Shown here piece after piece: positions 54,530 through 62,716 of a stretch of DNA of 64,000 nucleotides. Source of the stretch: Phyllobacterium endophyticum (GTDB lineage Bacteria; Pseudomonadota; Alphaproteobacteria; Rhizobiales; Rhizobiaceae); the NCBI RefSeq assembly GCF_003010935.1, contig NZ_PGGN01000003.1, forward strand, positions 434,001 to 498,000, read 5' to 3'. Each line of letters starts with the position of its first letter. Position 1 is the first letter of the stretch. The position numbers and the translations under genes are program-made. The notes beneath the pieces were generated by a model. That model saw only the letters and a list, made by a program, of their open reading frames with translations. It was not told where the DNA came from and made no database searches.

Positions 54530-54751
54530 ATGAACAGTTCGAGAAAAATCACCACCGGTAACAATGATCGGCCGCGGGATGAGACCATTGCCCAGTCAGG
54601 ACCAGGTATTCCTGACGATAGCGGGACGCCTGTAGAGGTTGACGAAGTCCAAGTAGAACGCGCCAAAGCATCCTTGCAGGAAGGCCCAGAACGCAAGCTT
54701 AAACGGCAGGTCGCCGATACGATCAAATCCACCCAACGAGGCGCTGAGTAG
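54530..54751 (+). CDS. Small hydrophilic protein of unknown function
   Basis: 73 aa, starting MNSSRKITTGNNDRPRDETI. Rich in polar residues with a helical C-terminal half (VDEVQVERAKASLQEGPE). CAGGAGA lies eight bases before the ATG. It is divergent from the 64-aa gene, with 139 bp between them. No family recognised; low complexity of the N-terminus suggests disorder. Confidence 0.5.
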   Translation: MNSSRKITTGNNDRPRDETIAQSGPGIPDDSGTPVEVDEVQVERAKASLQEGPERKLKRQVADTIKSTQRGAE

Positions 54752-54788
54752 CTGTGTTTCCAAAGCTTGAACGACAGGGGGCAAGAGG

Positions 54789-55298
54789 TTGAGACGCGAA
54801 ATTCTGCATCTTCAACCCAATGGCTCCATACCCAATAACCTAGTCTTGCCTGTGCTCGTCTATCGCAGCGTCATCGCAACGAGTGGCGAGGAGGCAGCCA
54901 CCGCTTTCGAAGAGCTGTTCGGAAACAATGGCTGGCCGGCGCAGTGGCGAAACGGCGTCTACTCCTATCACCATTATCACTCCACTGCACATGAGGTACT
55001 GGGTTTTGCCGCAGGCCCCGCTCGTCTGATGATTGGCGGCGAAACGGGCCGCGAGCTTTTTGTCCAGCCTGGCGACGTGGCGGTACTCCCGGCAGGTACC
55101 GGTCATTGTCTCCTGGAAGCCGGCTCGGGCTTTCTCGTGGTGGGCGCCTATCCACCTGGACAAGAGGCGGACATTTGCACAGATCCTCCAACGCCAGATA
55201 TTCTGGCGCGAATAGAGCGTGTCAAGTTTCCGCTATCCGATCCTGTTGAGGGCGCGGAGGGCCATCTGGTGAAACTGTGGCGATCTGGAAAGAAATGA
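54789..55298 (+). CDS. Cupin-domain protein (YjlB-like)
   Basis: 169 aa cupin of the YjlB type. Metal-binding motif 1: [19 protein letters not shown], with three His and a Glu near residues 60-70. Motif 2: [20 protein letters not shown] with His near 114. The start is TTG at 54789 after GCAAGAGG; no ATG fits the family N-terminus. Catalytic activity of this family is not known. Convergent with the Nramp-like gene. Confidence 0.78.
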   Translation: MRREILHLQPNGSIPNNLVLPVLVYRSVIATSGEEAATAFEELFGNNGWPAQWRNGVYSYHHYHSTAHEVLGFAAGPARLMIGGETGRELFVQPGDVAVLPAGTGHCLLEAGSGFLVVGAYPPGQEADICTDPPTPDILARIERVKFPLSDPVEGAEGHLVKLWRSGKK

Positions 55299-55309
55299 GC
55301 TAACGCTCG

Positions 55310-56599
55310 TTAATTGAACCAGGTTGCAATCAACGCCAGGCTCGCTGCAAAAATGGCTGCTGTCGTTGTCCAACCGATGGCGTTCATAGCGCGAGAGTTC
55401 ACCTGATCGCCCATTATCCTCCTGTTATTTGTCATAAGCATGATCAGGAGCAATAAAGGTGGGGTGGAAAAGCCTTGAACAATTCCCGACCAAACCAGTG
55501 CTTCCATGGGATTGAAGTTTAGAAAGTTCATGCCCACCGCGATCACGGTCACGACACCTATGGCCACATAGAATTTGGGAGCTTCTTTCGCCGTAGCGTT
55601 GAGACTTCCCTTCCATCCCATCGACTGTGCGATATCGTAGGCCGCTCCCGTCGTCATGACAGGCACCGCGAGAAATCCGACGGAGATTATGCCTGCGGCA
55701 AACAGGAAGCCAGCGGCGTCGCCTGCAATGGGCCTGAGTGCCTCCGCCGCCTGTGCCGCAGTTTCGATATGTGTTTGTCCGCTGGCATGTAGCGACGCCC
55801 CGGTCGACAGCATGATGAAATACATGATGAAGTTGGAGAACATCATCCCGACGAGAATATCGCGCCGCGATTGCCGCAGGTCCTCGGAGGAGGCACCCTG
55901 CCGCTCCCTCAGTGTTGTCTTGCCTTCGGCTATTTGCTCCTCGACTTCTTCATTGGATTGCCAGGTGTAGAGATAGGCGGAAAGTGTCGTACCGATGATG
56001 GCGACAAGAATCGAGAGGAACTCCTTGTTGAACTGCACCGTGGGAATCAACGTCCCTTTCAGCGTTGCTATTAAATCCGGCTTAGCCAGAACGGCCGCAC
56101 CGGCATAGGCAAGCAGTGTCAGCGCCAGCCACCTGAATATCGTGCGAATGAGCTCATAAGACCCAAACACTTGCAGTAAAAAGATAATGGTTGCGATACC
56201 GGTGACGAGCACCGGCACTGGGACAGGCACAAAAATGTTGACGGAGGCAGCCATGCCTCCGAGATCGGCGGCCGCTTCGACTGTATTGCCAAACACCACG
56301 CCCACAAGGACGACCCACAGAATCCATCTTGGATAAAAGTCGTGGATAGCCTGGAACAAACCCCGTCCGGAAACTTGGCCGAGCTTCGAGGAGAGGTATA
56401 CAACGGTGAACATCATGGGCAGCGTAACCGGGGCTGTCCATAAAATGTCGGGGCCGAAGCGTGCACCTGCGCTAGCGTAAGTGCCGATGGCGGAAGGATC
56501 ATCATCCGCTGCCCCAGAGATGATGCCCCTGCGAAGAATTGCGCCGAAGCCGCTTTCTCCGGCATTCTTGGCACTATCCTTTCGGTTGCGGCCAGCCAT
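55310..56599 (-). CDS. Nramp-related divalent metal transporter
   Basis: Eleven-helix transporter of the Nramp (SLC11) family, 429 aa from ATG 56599. The TM1 metal motif, DPGN in typical Nramp, reads DDDPSAIGTYASAG near residues 32-45. TM6, normally with MPH, reads GTTLSAYLYTWQSNEEVEEQ and has no Met or His. The usual soft metal ligand is thus absent, as in Nramp-related Mg2+ transporters (NRMT), so hard cations such as Mg2+ are possible cargo. The frame upstream to 56689 has no support as coding. Confidence 0.82.
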   Translation of the reverse strand: MAGRNRKDSAKNAGESGFGAILRRGIISGAADDDPSAIGTYASAGARFGPDILWTAPVTLPMMFTVVYLSSKLGQVSGRGLFQAIHDFYPRWILWVVLVGVVFGNTVEAAADLGGMAASVNIFVPVPVPVLVTGIATIIFLLQVFGSYELIRTIFRWLALTLLAYAGAAVLAKPDLIATLKGTLIPTVQFNKEFLSILVAIIGTTLSAYLYTWQSNEEVEEQIAEGKTTLRERQGASSEDLRQSRRDILVGMMFSNFIMYFIMLSTGASLHASGQTHIETAAQAAEALRPIAGDAAGFLFAAGIISVGFLAVPVMTTGAAYDIAQSMGWKGSLNATAKEAPKFYVAIGVVTVIAVGMNFLNFNPMEALVWSGIVQGFSTPPLLLLIMLMTNNRRIMGDQVNSRAMNAIGWTTTAAIFAASLALIATWFN

Positions 56600-56918
56600 A
56601 GAGAAGTCAGCCCTCGAAGGACGGTCGTCTTGAATAAACGACCGACGCCGGTGGCAGGTAGACGCCCCTGCTCCGCAGGCGCGTGACACAATCGGTCGTA
56701 TCCTGGCTAAAGCCTCGCCTCGCGAACCAGTCGCAAATTCGAACGCACCGTGATCGAAGCATCCTTACCTCCGGGTTTGATGCCCCGAACACGGCTTGAG
56801 AAGAATAGTTCCGTGGAAGCTGATGCTTCATCAAGCCAAGTGAAATCTCGAAGTGCACTGCTGCTGAATCAAGGATAAAGTAGCGGAGGATCCGTATAAG
56901 GATGCGGTTCTGTACCCT
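56600..56918 (-). promoter_or_regulatory. Leader region of the Nramp-like gene with two hairpins
   Basis: 319 bp. Just upstream of the Nramp-like ATG are a stem GGTCGT-(9)-ACGACC at 56623-56643 and a GC-rich stem CGCCCCTGC-TCC-GCAGGCG at 56663-56681 with one bulge. No known metal riboswitch pattern could be matched by eye. The remainder shows no gene; the DUF922 gene ends at 56919. Confidence 0.4.
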
Positions 56919-57548
56919 CTACGAGCCGTTTACCAGGTTGAGGATCAACTGATGTATGTTGGCGCCTTCGCTAAGTTCAGCCCGGTCGAACTCCCGGCTT
57001 CGCTGACGCTGTGCAAGCGACAGCTCGGAAAGACGCTTCGTTAAGTCTGCCTTGAGTTTACGGCAATCGCGGTCACCAGGCACCGACATACCCACCGATG
57101 CGGTCTCGATCGCCTTGACCATATCCTTGATCATAACTCCGTGCACATTCTCGTGATTCCGTATCCCGGTGATGAACGTGTCCCAATTCTTTGCCGTGTC
57201 GGGTGGTAGCCGCTCTGCCGGCTTCGGAAGGGTGTAGGTTATCGTGAGGTTCGGTCGCGCCGATACCAAAGTACAGGCCCCGCTCACGGTCTCATATTTT
57301 CTCGACCAGGTCAGCTTGAAATTGGTAAATGCGACAGTGCGCGTCTTACCGCCAACCAAAGGGCCCCTTTCGCCGATGGAAGCGTAAAGCTCGGCACCGG
57401 ATTTTCCCGCTATCGCATAGGTTTTCACCTGTTCAACGGCTTGCCAGTCGGCCCTTGCGATCGCCGGCGACAAGCTACTAAAGGCGGCGAGCAATACAGC
57501 AACTGTTTTCAAACGAACCCCCACGCCTGAATTGCACTTGGTGAACAT
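56919..57548 (-). CDS. Secreted DUF922-type predicted zinc protease
   Basis: 209 aa with signal peptide (VAVLLAAFSSLSPAIARAD, about residues 15-34). DUF922 core: WSRKYETVSGACTLVSARPN and LTITYTLPK, and the metal motif RNHENVHGVMIKDM, an HExxH-like HENVH. Members are annotated as predicted secreted Zn-dependent proteases without biochemical proof. Single gene upstream of a DUF992 gene region, on the same strand. Confidence 0.8.
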   Translation of the reverse strand: MFTKCNSGVGVRLKTVAVLLAAFSSLSPAIARADWQAVEQVKTYAIAGKSGAELYASIGERGPLVGGKTRTVAFTNFKLTWSRKYETVSGACTLVSARPNLTITYTLPKPAERLPPDTAKNWDTFITGIRNHENVHGVMIKDMVKAIETASVGMSVPGDRDCRKLKADLTKRLSELSLAQRQRSREFDRAELSEGANIHQLILNLVNGS

Positions 57549-57588
57549 GCTCCTTCCGCCGAAGCGAAAGGAGCATAAAACATAGCGT

Positions 57589-58107
57589 TTAGTTGATTGA
57601 CGCCAGCGTCATCGATGTACCGGTGGCTGCCAGGTTGAGGCCGATCTGGCCCGTCACGCTGACCGCCTGAAGGTGAATTGAGCCCGCAGTGCCGCCAAAG
57701 AGTACGTTGGTACCAACGCCAGCGCCGACTGTTGCTTCAGCGGTCGCCCCCCGATAGACGCCGGCGAGCGAGCCGTGATGATAGCCGGCCGTCGGCGCGA
57801 ATACAGCCCAAATGAGCCGGCTGCGCGTCGTGAAGCCGAGGTCGACACCCAGCTTTTTGATTGCCCCGCTATAGTGATCGGAACGTTCGCCGCTGAGGCT
57901 CGAGCGGAAGTCGCATTCGACTTCCTTGGCTGAACCCAGGACGTAACCGAGGCCACCGCCAATCGTGCAGTCGAGATAACCTATCCTGACGCCGCTACGA
58001 ACATCCTGTTCTTCATATCGTTGAACGTCTGCCGCACTTGCAGCAGTCGCGGCGGTCATGGCCAGTGACAATGTGGCAAGCGCCGTTGCAAGAGTTTTCT
58101 TCATCAT
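57589..58107 (-). CDS. Secreted DUF992-family protein
   Basis: 172 aa. Signal peptide MMKKTLATALATLSLAMTAA ending TAASAAD. The mature domain has VRIGYLDCTIGGGLGYVLGS, then VECDFRSSLSGERSDHYSGA and GATAEATVGAGVGTNVLFGG, the DUF992 pattern common and nearly restricted to alphaproteobacteria. Function unknown, probably outer envelope. ATG 58107 follows GAGAAGGAGATA. Confidence 0.86.
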   Translation of the reverse strand: MMKKTLATALATLSLAMTAATAASAADVQRYEEQDVRSGVRIGYLDCTIGGGLGYVLGSAKEVECDFRSSLSGERSDHYSGAIKKLGVDLGFTTRSRLIWAVFAPTAGYHHGSLAGVYRGATAEATVGAGVGTNVLFGGTAGSIHLQAVSVTGQIGLNLAATGTSMTLASIN

Positions 58108-58325
58108 TATCTCCTTCTCAGGTTGTGATAAGTTCGTCGCAAATCGGCTCTTTAGCCAACAAGAATGTATGCCCCCTCGCAAGCGAGATGAAGCAGCGTA
58201 GACGTTGATCCGGTTACGAGGGTGCAAGTAACAGAGCGACCACAGTTCAACGCCCATTGGGACATTTTGAAGGCGTTCGGGCACATGTTCGTTGGCCCTT
58301 TCCGGTATCCACGATTGCATCAAGC

Positions 58326-59405
58326 TCATTGCGCGGCCTTATTGGTGAAATGAGCATTTCCTAGCCCTGTACCGATAGTCAGAACGCCCCAATGAGCAAC
58401 GTCCCGCATGAAAGGCACTTGCGATAGCCCCTGCACAACCGCGTCGTTATGCATGATAATGAAGGTTGAATGATCGCCAATTTTTGGAATGGCATCGGCA
58501 AGTGCCTCCGGCAGATTGAAGTGCTTGCTTTCCCAATTGCCACCGGGCAGATTCTGGCCCCCGCGCGCTATGGAGCCATCAGGTTCGATGATACCCGGGC
58601 ATCCGATTCCTATTACGGGTGCTGGATCAAGATCGCTCTTTCGGGCTTTGGCAATGAGTCGTTCTATCATGTCGACGAGGCGCTCTAGGGTAGCGCTCCG
58701 TTTGGGCGCATCGTCAGCGTGCCTCCACAGTTCGGACTTCCAAACCTTGGCCTTCGACAGATCCACCTCTTCCTTCAGTCGGGTCTCGACGATGCCAGCC
58801 CGAATGTTCGTGCCTCCTATATCTACCGCTATGATCGAATCGTGGCCCTGGAGCATCCAGCTCGGCATGAGATGGGCAGCGCCGATAAGACCCGCCTCGT
58901 CCGGGTGATGAACGATAGGCACAAGCTCGATGTTCAAGCCCTCCGCCTTCATCAATACCATTGCGCGGGCGATTGCGAGTTCTCCGAAAGCACTGTCCTT
59001 CAACCCTCCCCCGACAACGACCCGTTCCGTTTTTTTCCAGCTTTTATCTTTCAAATAGCGGGTGAGCACCTTTGCCAGTTCGCCGGCGAAATCATCAACT
59101 GCTCCGAGAACAAGGGCCGAAGCCTCCTTGTCCTTTCCCTTTATGAGCGCATCGATCTGCTTCTTGGATAAATCCTCTGTCGGGATGTCTCCCAGAGGAT
59201 CGTCGCCGCCACCCTTCTTCAAACGTTTGCGCCAGTCGTCAAGCTTTTGCTGGAAAGCCGACTTGCTGGCCTTGTCACCGATGAAGCCATCTTTGTCACG
59301 CAGCATGAGATTGTAACCGTCTACGACCACCGAAGGCAGCGATGCAGCACCGTGGGCAATCGGCGGAGCATTCTCCGGCGGTGATTTACGTTCGCTTTTT
59401 GCCAT
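58326..59405 (-). CDS. ROK/ASKHA-fold sugar kinase-like protein with swapped halves (circular permutation)
   Basis: 359 aa from ATG 59405. ROK motifs are all present but in an unusual order. The C-terminal-lobe adenosine motif VVVGGG is at 129-134 and the closing GLIGAAHL at 172-179. Only after that come the normally N-terminal phosphate-1 motif DIGGTN (195-200), then GIGCPG (266-271), the catalytic Asp in MHNDAVV (321), and phosphate-2 GTGLGNA (345-351). The protein ends eight residues later, where a normal ROK protein would have its zinc motif and second lobe. The zinc motif CxCGxxGC is not seen. Probably a kinase or sugar sensor with permuted topology. It stands alone on the - strand. Confidence 0.8.
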   Translation of the reverse strand: MAKSERKSPPENAPPIAHGAASLPSVVVDGYNLMLRDKDGFIGDKASKSAFQQKLDDWRKRLKKGGGDDPLGDIPTEDLSKKQIDALIKGKDKEASALVLGAVDDFAGELAKVLTRYLKDKSWKKTERVVVGGGLKDSAFGELAIARAMVLMKAEGLNIELVPIVHHPDEAGLIGAAHLMPSWMLQGHDSIIAVDIGGTNIRAGIVETRLKEEVDLSKAKVWKSELWRHADDAPKRSATLERLVDMIERLIAKARKSDLDPAPVIGIGCPGIIEPDGSIARGGQNLPGGNWESKHFNLPEALADAIPKIGDHSTFIIMHNDAVVQGLSQVPFMRDVAHWGVLTIGTGLGNAHFTNKAAQ

Positions 59406-59580
59406 GCTTTCCCCTTCGCAAGGATAAGTCTCGAGTGAGGGGAACGCGACTCCAGAGGTGAAGTTCCGGGCGAACTCTGCAGACGTGGCGAACTCCATTG
59501 CGGCTGTTGGAACCTCGATAAATGTATATCGTTGACGGACACAATATCCCAAGCCCTCCGCTGCAAGATGGATTGCAACA

Positions 59581-60102
59581 ATGAAACGACTTGCTTTATT
59601 GGTACCGGTCATCGCTATGGTGACGCTCACAGCGCAACCGTCTCGTGCTAATGAAGGTGTGTTCCTTCGCTCCCTCGCAGGTGCCTGGGCCGGCACGGGT
59701 ACGGTGAAGGTGCGCACGGACGCTAGACCAATCAAAGTCAGGTGCCGTTTTGAATCCACCGCGAACACGTCGTCCCTCGATCTAAACGGCAAATGCACGG
59801 GATTGATCTTGATATCACGTGCGATCAACTCGCATCTGGTATCAGGTGGCCATAGCAGGTACACGGGAACTTATACTGGTGCAGGTACCGGAGTGGCCGG
59901 TCTGATGGGAACGCGGCGCGGCGACGCCATATACCTTGAAGTACGCTGGGCCAAGAATGTTAACGGCGACCGCAGTGCCCAGATGATATTGCAGAAGATT
60001 GGCGACGACGGTTTGAAGCTCAGCACGAAAGACGTCGATCCTAAATCCGGCAAACTTGTCACCACCAGCGAGATCAACTTGCGGCGGAGCGCACCACGAT
60101 AG
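59581..60102 (+). CDS. Secreted hypothetical protein
   Basis: 173 aa with a clear signal peptide (MKRLALLVPVIAMVTLTAQP, cleavage near SRA-NEG). The rest is predicted beta-rich: LAGAWAGTGTVKVRTDARP, RCRFESTANTSSLDLNGKCT, GLMGTRRGDAIYLEVRWA. Similar small periplasmic proteins occur widely in rhizobia with no known role. Divergent from the permuted ROK gene, 175 bp apart. Confidence 0.7.
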   Translation: MKRLALLVPVIAMVTLTAQPSRANEGVFLRSLAGAWAGTGTVKVRTDARPIKVRCRFESTANTSSLDLNGKCTGLILISRAINSHLVSGGHSRYTGTYTGAGTGVAGLMGTRRGDAIYLEVRWAKNVNGDRSAQMILQKIGDDGLKLSTKDVDPKSGKLVTTSEINLRRSAPR

Positions 60103-60205
60103 GACGCCTGCTTGCATCATTTCCTGTGGAACCAACACTGTGGCTTAGCGGTTGGGAGCAGCAAGCCGCCTGTTTTCAACTAGTTAGCGAAGGATTTCCG
60201 GGCAA

Positions 60206-61702
60206 TTGAACTTGATTCAGGTTGAACCTAACTCTGAAACGTCCGTCAGGGATACTGGATCGATATTGAAGGCTGGCGACACTGTCTGGCGTGTTGTTCA
60301 TGCCGGCAGGGTTGCGATGGTCGTCGATGCTGCAGATTATTTTCGCCATCTCGAAAGAGCCTTCGCAAACGCCCGTCGCTCCATCCTGATCGCCGGATGG
60401 GACTTCAACGGCAGCATCTCTCTCCAACCCGATCGGCCTGGCACCGAACAGCTCGGACAATATCTCAGGCGATTGGTCGAAGAACGTCCGGAACTGACAA
60501 TTCACGTCTTGGTATGGGCGTACGGGCCGATCTATTCCTCCAGGCAAATGCGCGTGTTCCCAAAGGAACCATGGGCGGACCATCCAAGGATCCATATCTG
60601 CTACGATCGTCATCACCCCTGGCGCGGTTGCCATCACCAGAAGATTGTCTGCATCGATGATGCAATGGCGTTCTGCGGGGGCATAGACCTGACAGTCCAT
60701 CGATGGGATACTCGCGACCATCTTGCCATCGACCGGCGGCGAAAAGATCTAGGCGGCGGGCTCTACACGCCCGTGCATGATGTGCAGCTTGCCTTGGAGG
60801 GTGAAGCGGCCAGCGCCTTGGGCGATCTTCTGCGCGAGCGCTGGCGGGCATGCAAGGGCGATAGGCTCGAACCAGCGAGCGCAGACGGTGAGTATTGGCC
60901 CGATGAACTAGAACCCGACCTTCGCAATATCCCAGTGGGTATATCCCGGACGATACCTTCGTCTTTAGCCCGCAGAAACATTGGCGAAATTGAGAAGTTG
61001 AACGAGGCAGCGCTAAAAGCCGCAAATTATCTCATCTACATTGAGACTCAGTATCTGACATGTCGAAGGATTGGACACATTCTGGCTCGAAAGCTGCTGG
61101 ACCCTCGGGGGCCAGAGGTCGTTATTGTTGTCCCCCAACAATGCCATGGCGGGGTGCTGGAGCAGATATTCATGGGAGGCAACCGCAATCGCCTCGTACG
61201 CAGCCTTCGCCGAGCTGACATTCACGACCGGCTGCGCGTCGTCTATCCGGTCGTTGTTGACAAAAATGGCCACGATGAAATCCCAATCTTCGTCCATTCC
61301 AAACTCATGATTATCGACAACTGGTTTGCACGGATTGGCTCATCCAATCTGAACAACCGTTCGCGTGGGATGGATACCGAGTGTGACGTCTCTTTCGAAG
61401 CGCGAACACCAGGAGAGCAAAAAGCTGTCGAACGAATGTGTCATGACCTGCTGGCGGAACATTTGGGCATGTCCCGGGACGCGGTCAGCGCCTACGTCGA
61501 CAAACATCATTCACTAGCCAAGCTGCTCGATCAGCAACGTGGCAGCAGGCGCCGATTGAAGCCAGTCAGAATTGGTTCATCAGACGGTCCTGAGGCTCCG
61601 GTTCCGCTAACAACGATTGTCGATCCCAAGAAGCCGCTTCGACCTATAAGATATCTCAGGAAACTACTGGAAATCGTTGGAGCCAAATCAGCCAGCAAAT
61701 GA
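60206..61702 (+). CDS. Phospholipase D-family protein (cardiolipin synthase-like)
   Basis: 498 aa with two HKD motifs. HKD1: HHQKIVCIDDAMAFCGGIDL near residue 143. HKD2: HSKLMIIDNWFARIGSSNLN near residue 363, followed by NRSRGMDTECD. Such enzymes transfer phosphatidyl groups (cardiolipin synthesis) or hydrolyse phospholipids. No N-terminal membrane helices, unlike ClsA. The TTG start at 60206 is the best available; no ATG lies near the conserved beginning. A divergent YbhN gene and an endonuclease-like gene follow, a combination often seen with this PLD subgroup. Confidence 0.88.
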   Translation: MNLIQVEPNSETSVRDTGSILKAGDTVWRVVHAGRVAMVVDAADYFRHLERAFANARRSILIAGWDFNGSISLQPDRPGTEQLGQYLRRLVEERPELTIHVLVWAYGPIYSSRQMRVFPKEPWADHPRIHICYDRHHPWRGCHHQKIVCIDDAMAFCGGIDLTVHRWDTRDHLAIDRRRKDLGGGLYTPVHDVQLALEGEAASALGDLLRERWRACKGDRLEPASADGEYWPDELEPDLRNIPVGISRTIPSSLARRNIGEIEKLNEAALKAANYLIYIETQYLTCRRIGHILARKLLDPRGPEVVIVVPQQCHGGVLEQIFMGGNRNRLVRSLRRADIHDRLRVVYPVVVDKNGHDEIPIFVHSKLMIIDNWFARIGSSNLNNRSRGMDTECDVSFEARTPGEQKAVERMCHDLLAEHLGMSRDAVSAYVDKHHSLAKLLDQQRGSRRRLKPVRIGSSDGPEAPVPLTTIVDPKKPLRPIRYLRKLLEIVGAKSASK

Positions 61703-62626
61703 TCTCGCCGTTCCTGACGAGCGCCGAAACTCCCGCTCCGACAGCGCGAAGAGAACCATGCCAAGCGGCAACGGCAAGAAGAAATAGACACACCGAAATG
61801 CGATGACCGCGCCGATCGTGGCGGCCTGTGGCAAGAGAAACTGCGTGGAGGCTTCCAGAACGCCGAGGCCGCCAGGAACGTGGCTGGCGATGACCGCTCC
61901 GTTTGCAATCGAATAGGCGGTCGCTACGTCCCAGTAGCTCACCTTCTGGTAGGCCAATAGCAGTTGCTGCAGGCTCGCGGCTATGAGGGCGAAATTCAAT
62001 GTTCCCACCACCAATTGTCCGGTTGCCAGGCGAAGGGACGGTAGCTTGAAGGTCCATTTCCGCACTCTCAAGGGTAGTCTCAGCCGCCAACACAAAACAA
62101 GATAGACGCCAAGGGCTAACATGGCCGCCAGGCCCGACAGCCAAACCTGATATGGGCTCAAGCCTATAATCCTGGCGGCCGAGTCCGACCTGAACAGCAT
62201 GGCCCAACTGCAAAGCGATAGAAGGCCTATACCCACGGTTATTCCTGAAAACAGCACTACTTTGGCGACATCTTCGACACCCAATCCCCAGCGCGAATAG
62301 AAGCGATAGCGAATGGCTCCACTACTCAAGGCGGCCAGACCCACATTATGTCCTATCGAAAGACTTACGAATGACGTCAGCGCAGTCTTGCCGTAGGGCA
62401 GTGGCTTGCCGGCATAAATGAGCCCGAGTACGTCGAAGCCGGTAAGCGCAATGTAACTGGCGCTTGTGAAAGCGATTGACAACAGCAGGTGTCGAACGGG
62501 AATCGAGCCAAGCGATTGCATGATGTCGGTCAGGCTGTATCTGCTGACGCCATTGTAGATCAGCGCGAGGGATAGAACAATGGCTGCCGCAACCAGGATG
62601 TTCACCAGATTTTTTCTTGCCTGCAT
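61688..62626 (-). CDS. YbhN/UPF0104 integral membrane protein (LPG synthase TM-like)
   Basis: 312 aa with about eight predicted membrane helices, beginning MQARKNLVNILVAAAIVLSL. The lysylphosphatidylglycerol-synthase flippase-like domain is recognised from SIGHNVGLAALSSGAIRYRF and from ASHVPGGLGVLEASTQFLLP. It lacks the cytosolic aminoacyltransferase domain of MprF. It may move or modify lipids. Its 3' end overlaps the 3' end of the phospholipase gene by 15 bases (convergent). Confidence 0.85.
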   Translation of the reverse strand: MQARKNLVNILVAAAIVLSLALIYNGVSRYSLTDIMQSLGSIPVRHLLLSIAFTSASYIALTGFDVLGLIYAGKPLPYGKTALTSFVSLSIGHNVGLAALSSGAIRYRFYSRWGLGVEDVAKVVLFSGITVGIGLLSLCSWAMLFRSDSAARIIGLSPYQVWLSGLAAMLALGVYLVLCWRLRLPLRVRKWTFKLPSLRLATGQLVVGTLNFALIAASLQQLLLAYQKVSYWDVATAYSIANGAVIASHVPGGLGVLEASTQFLLPQAATIGAVIAFRCVYFFLPLPLGMVLFALSEREFRRSSGTARSFAG

Positions 62627-62716
62627 TCGCTTCCTCGTCGCGCGGTATGGTCCCGTTGACTGGATGGGAACGGAAGTACGGCAAGGAAGTTCCCCTAAGA
62701 ATAAGCCAGGAGCTGG

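Noticed and set aside
54196-54732. 178-codon minus-strand frame containing the 64-aa small protein
   Set aside because: Only the last 64 codons follow a good ribosome site; the upstream part is antisense to the 73-aa gene.
56600-56690. GUCUACC word in the Nramp leader, suggesting a purine-type riboswitch
   Set aside because: The preceding stem has a three-base loop and the second loop lacks the conserved partner sequence, so the three-way junction with loop-loop contact cannot form.
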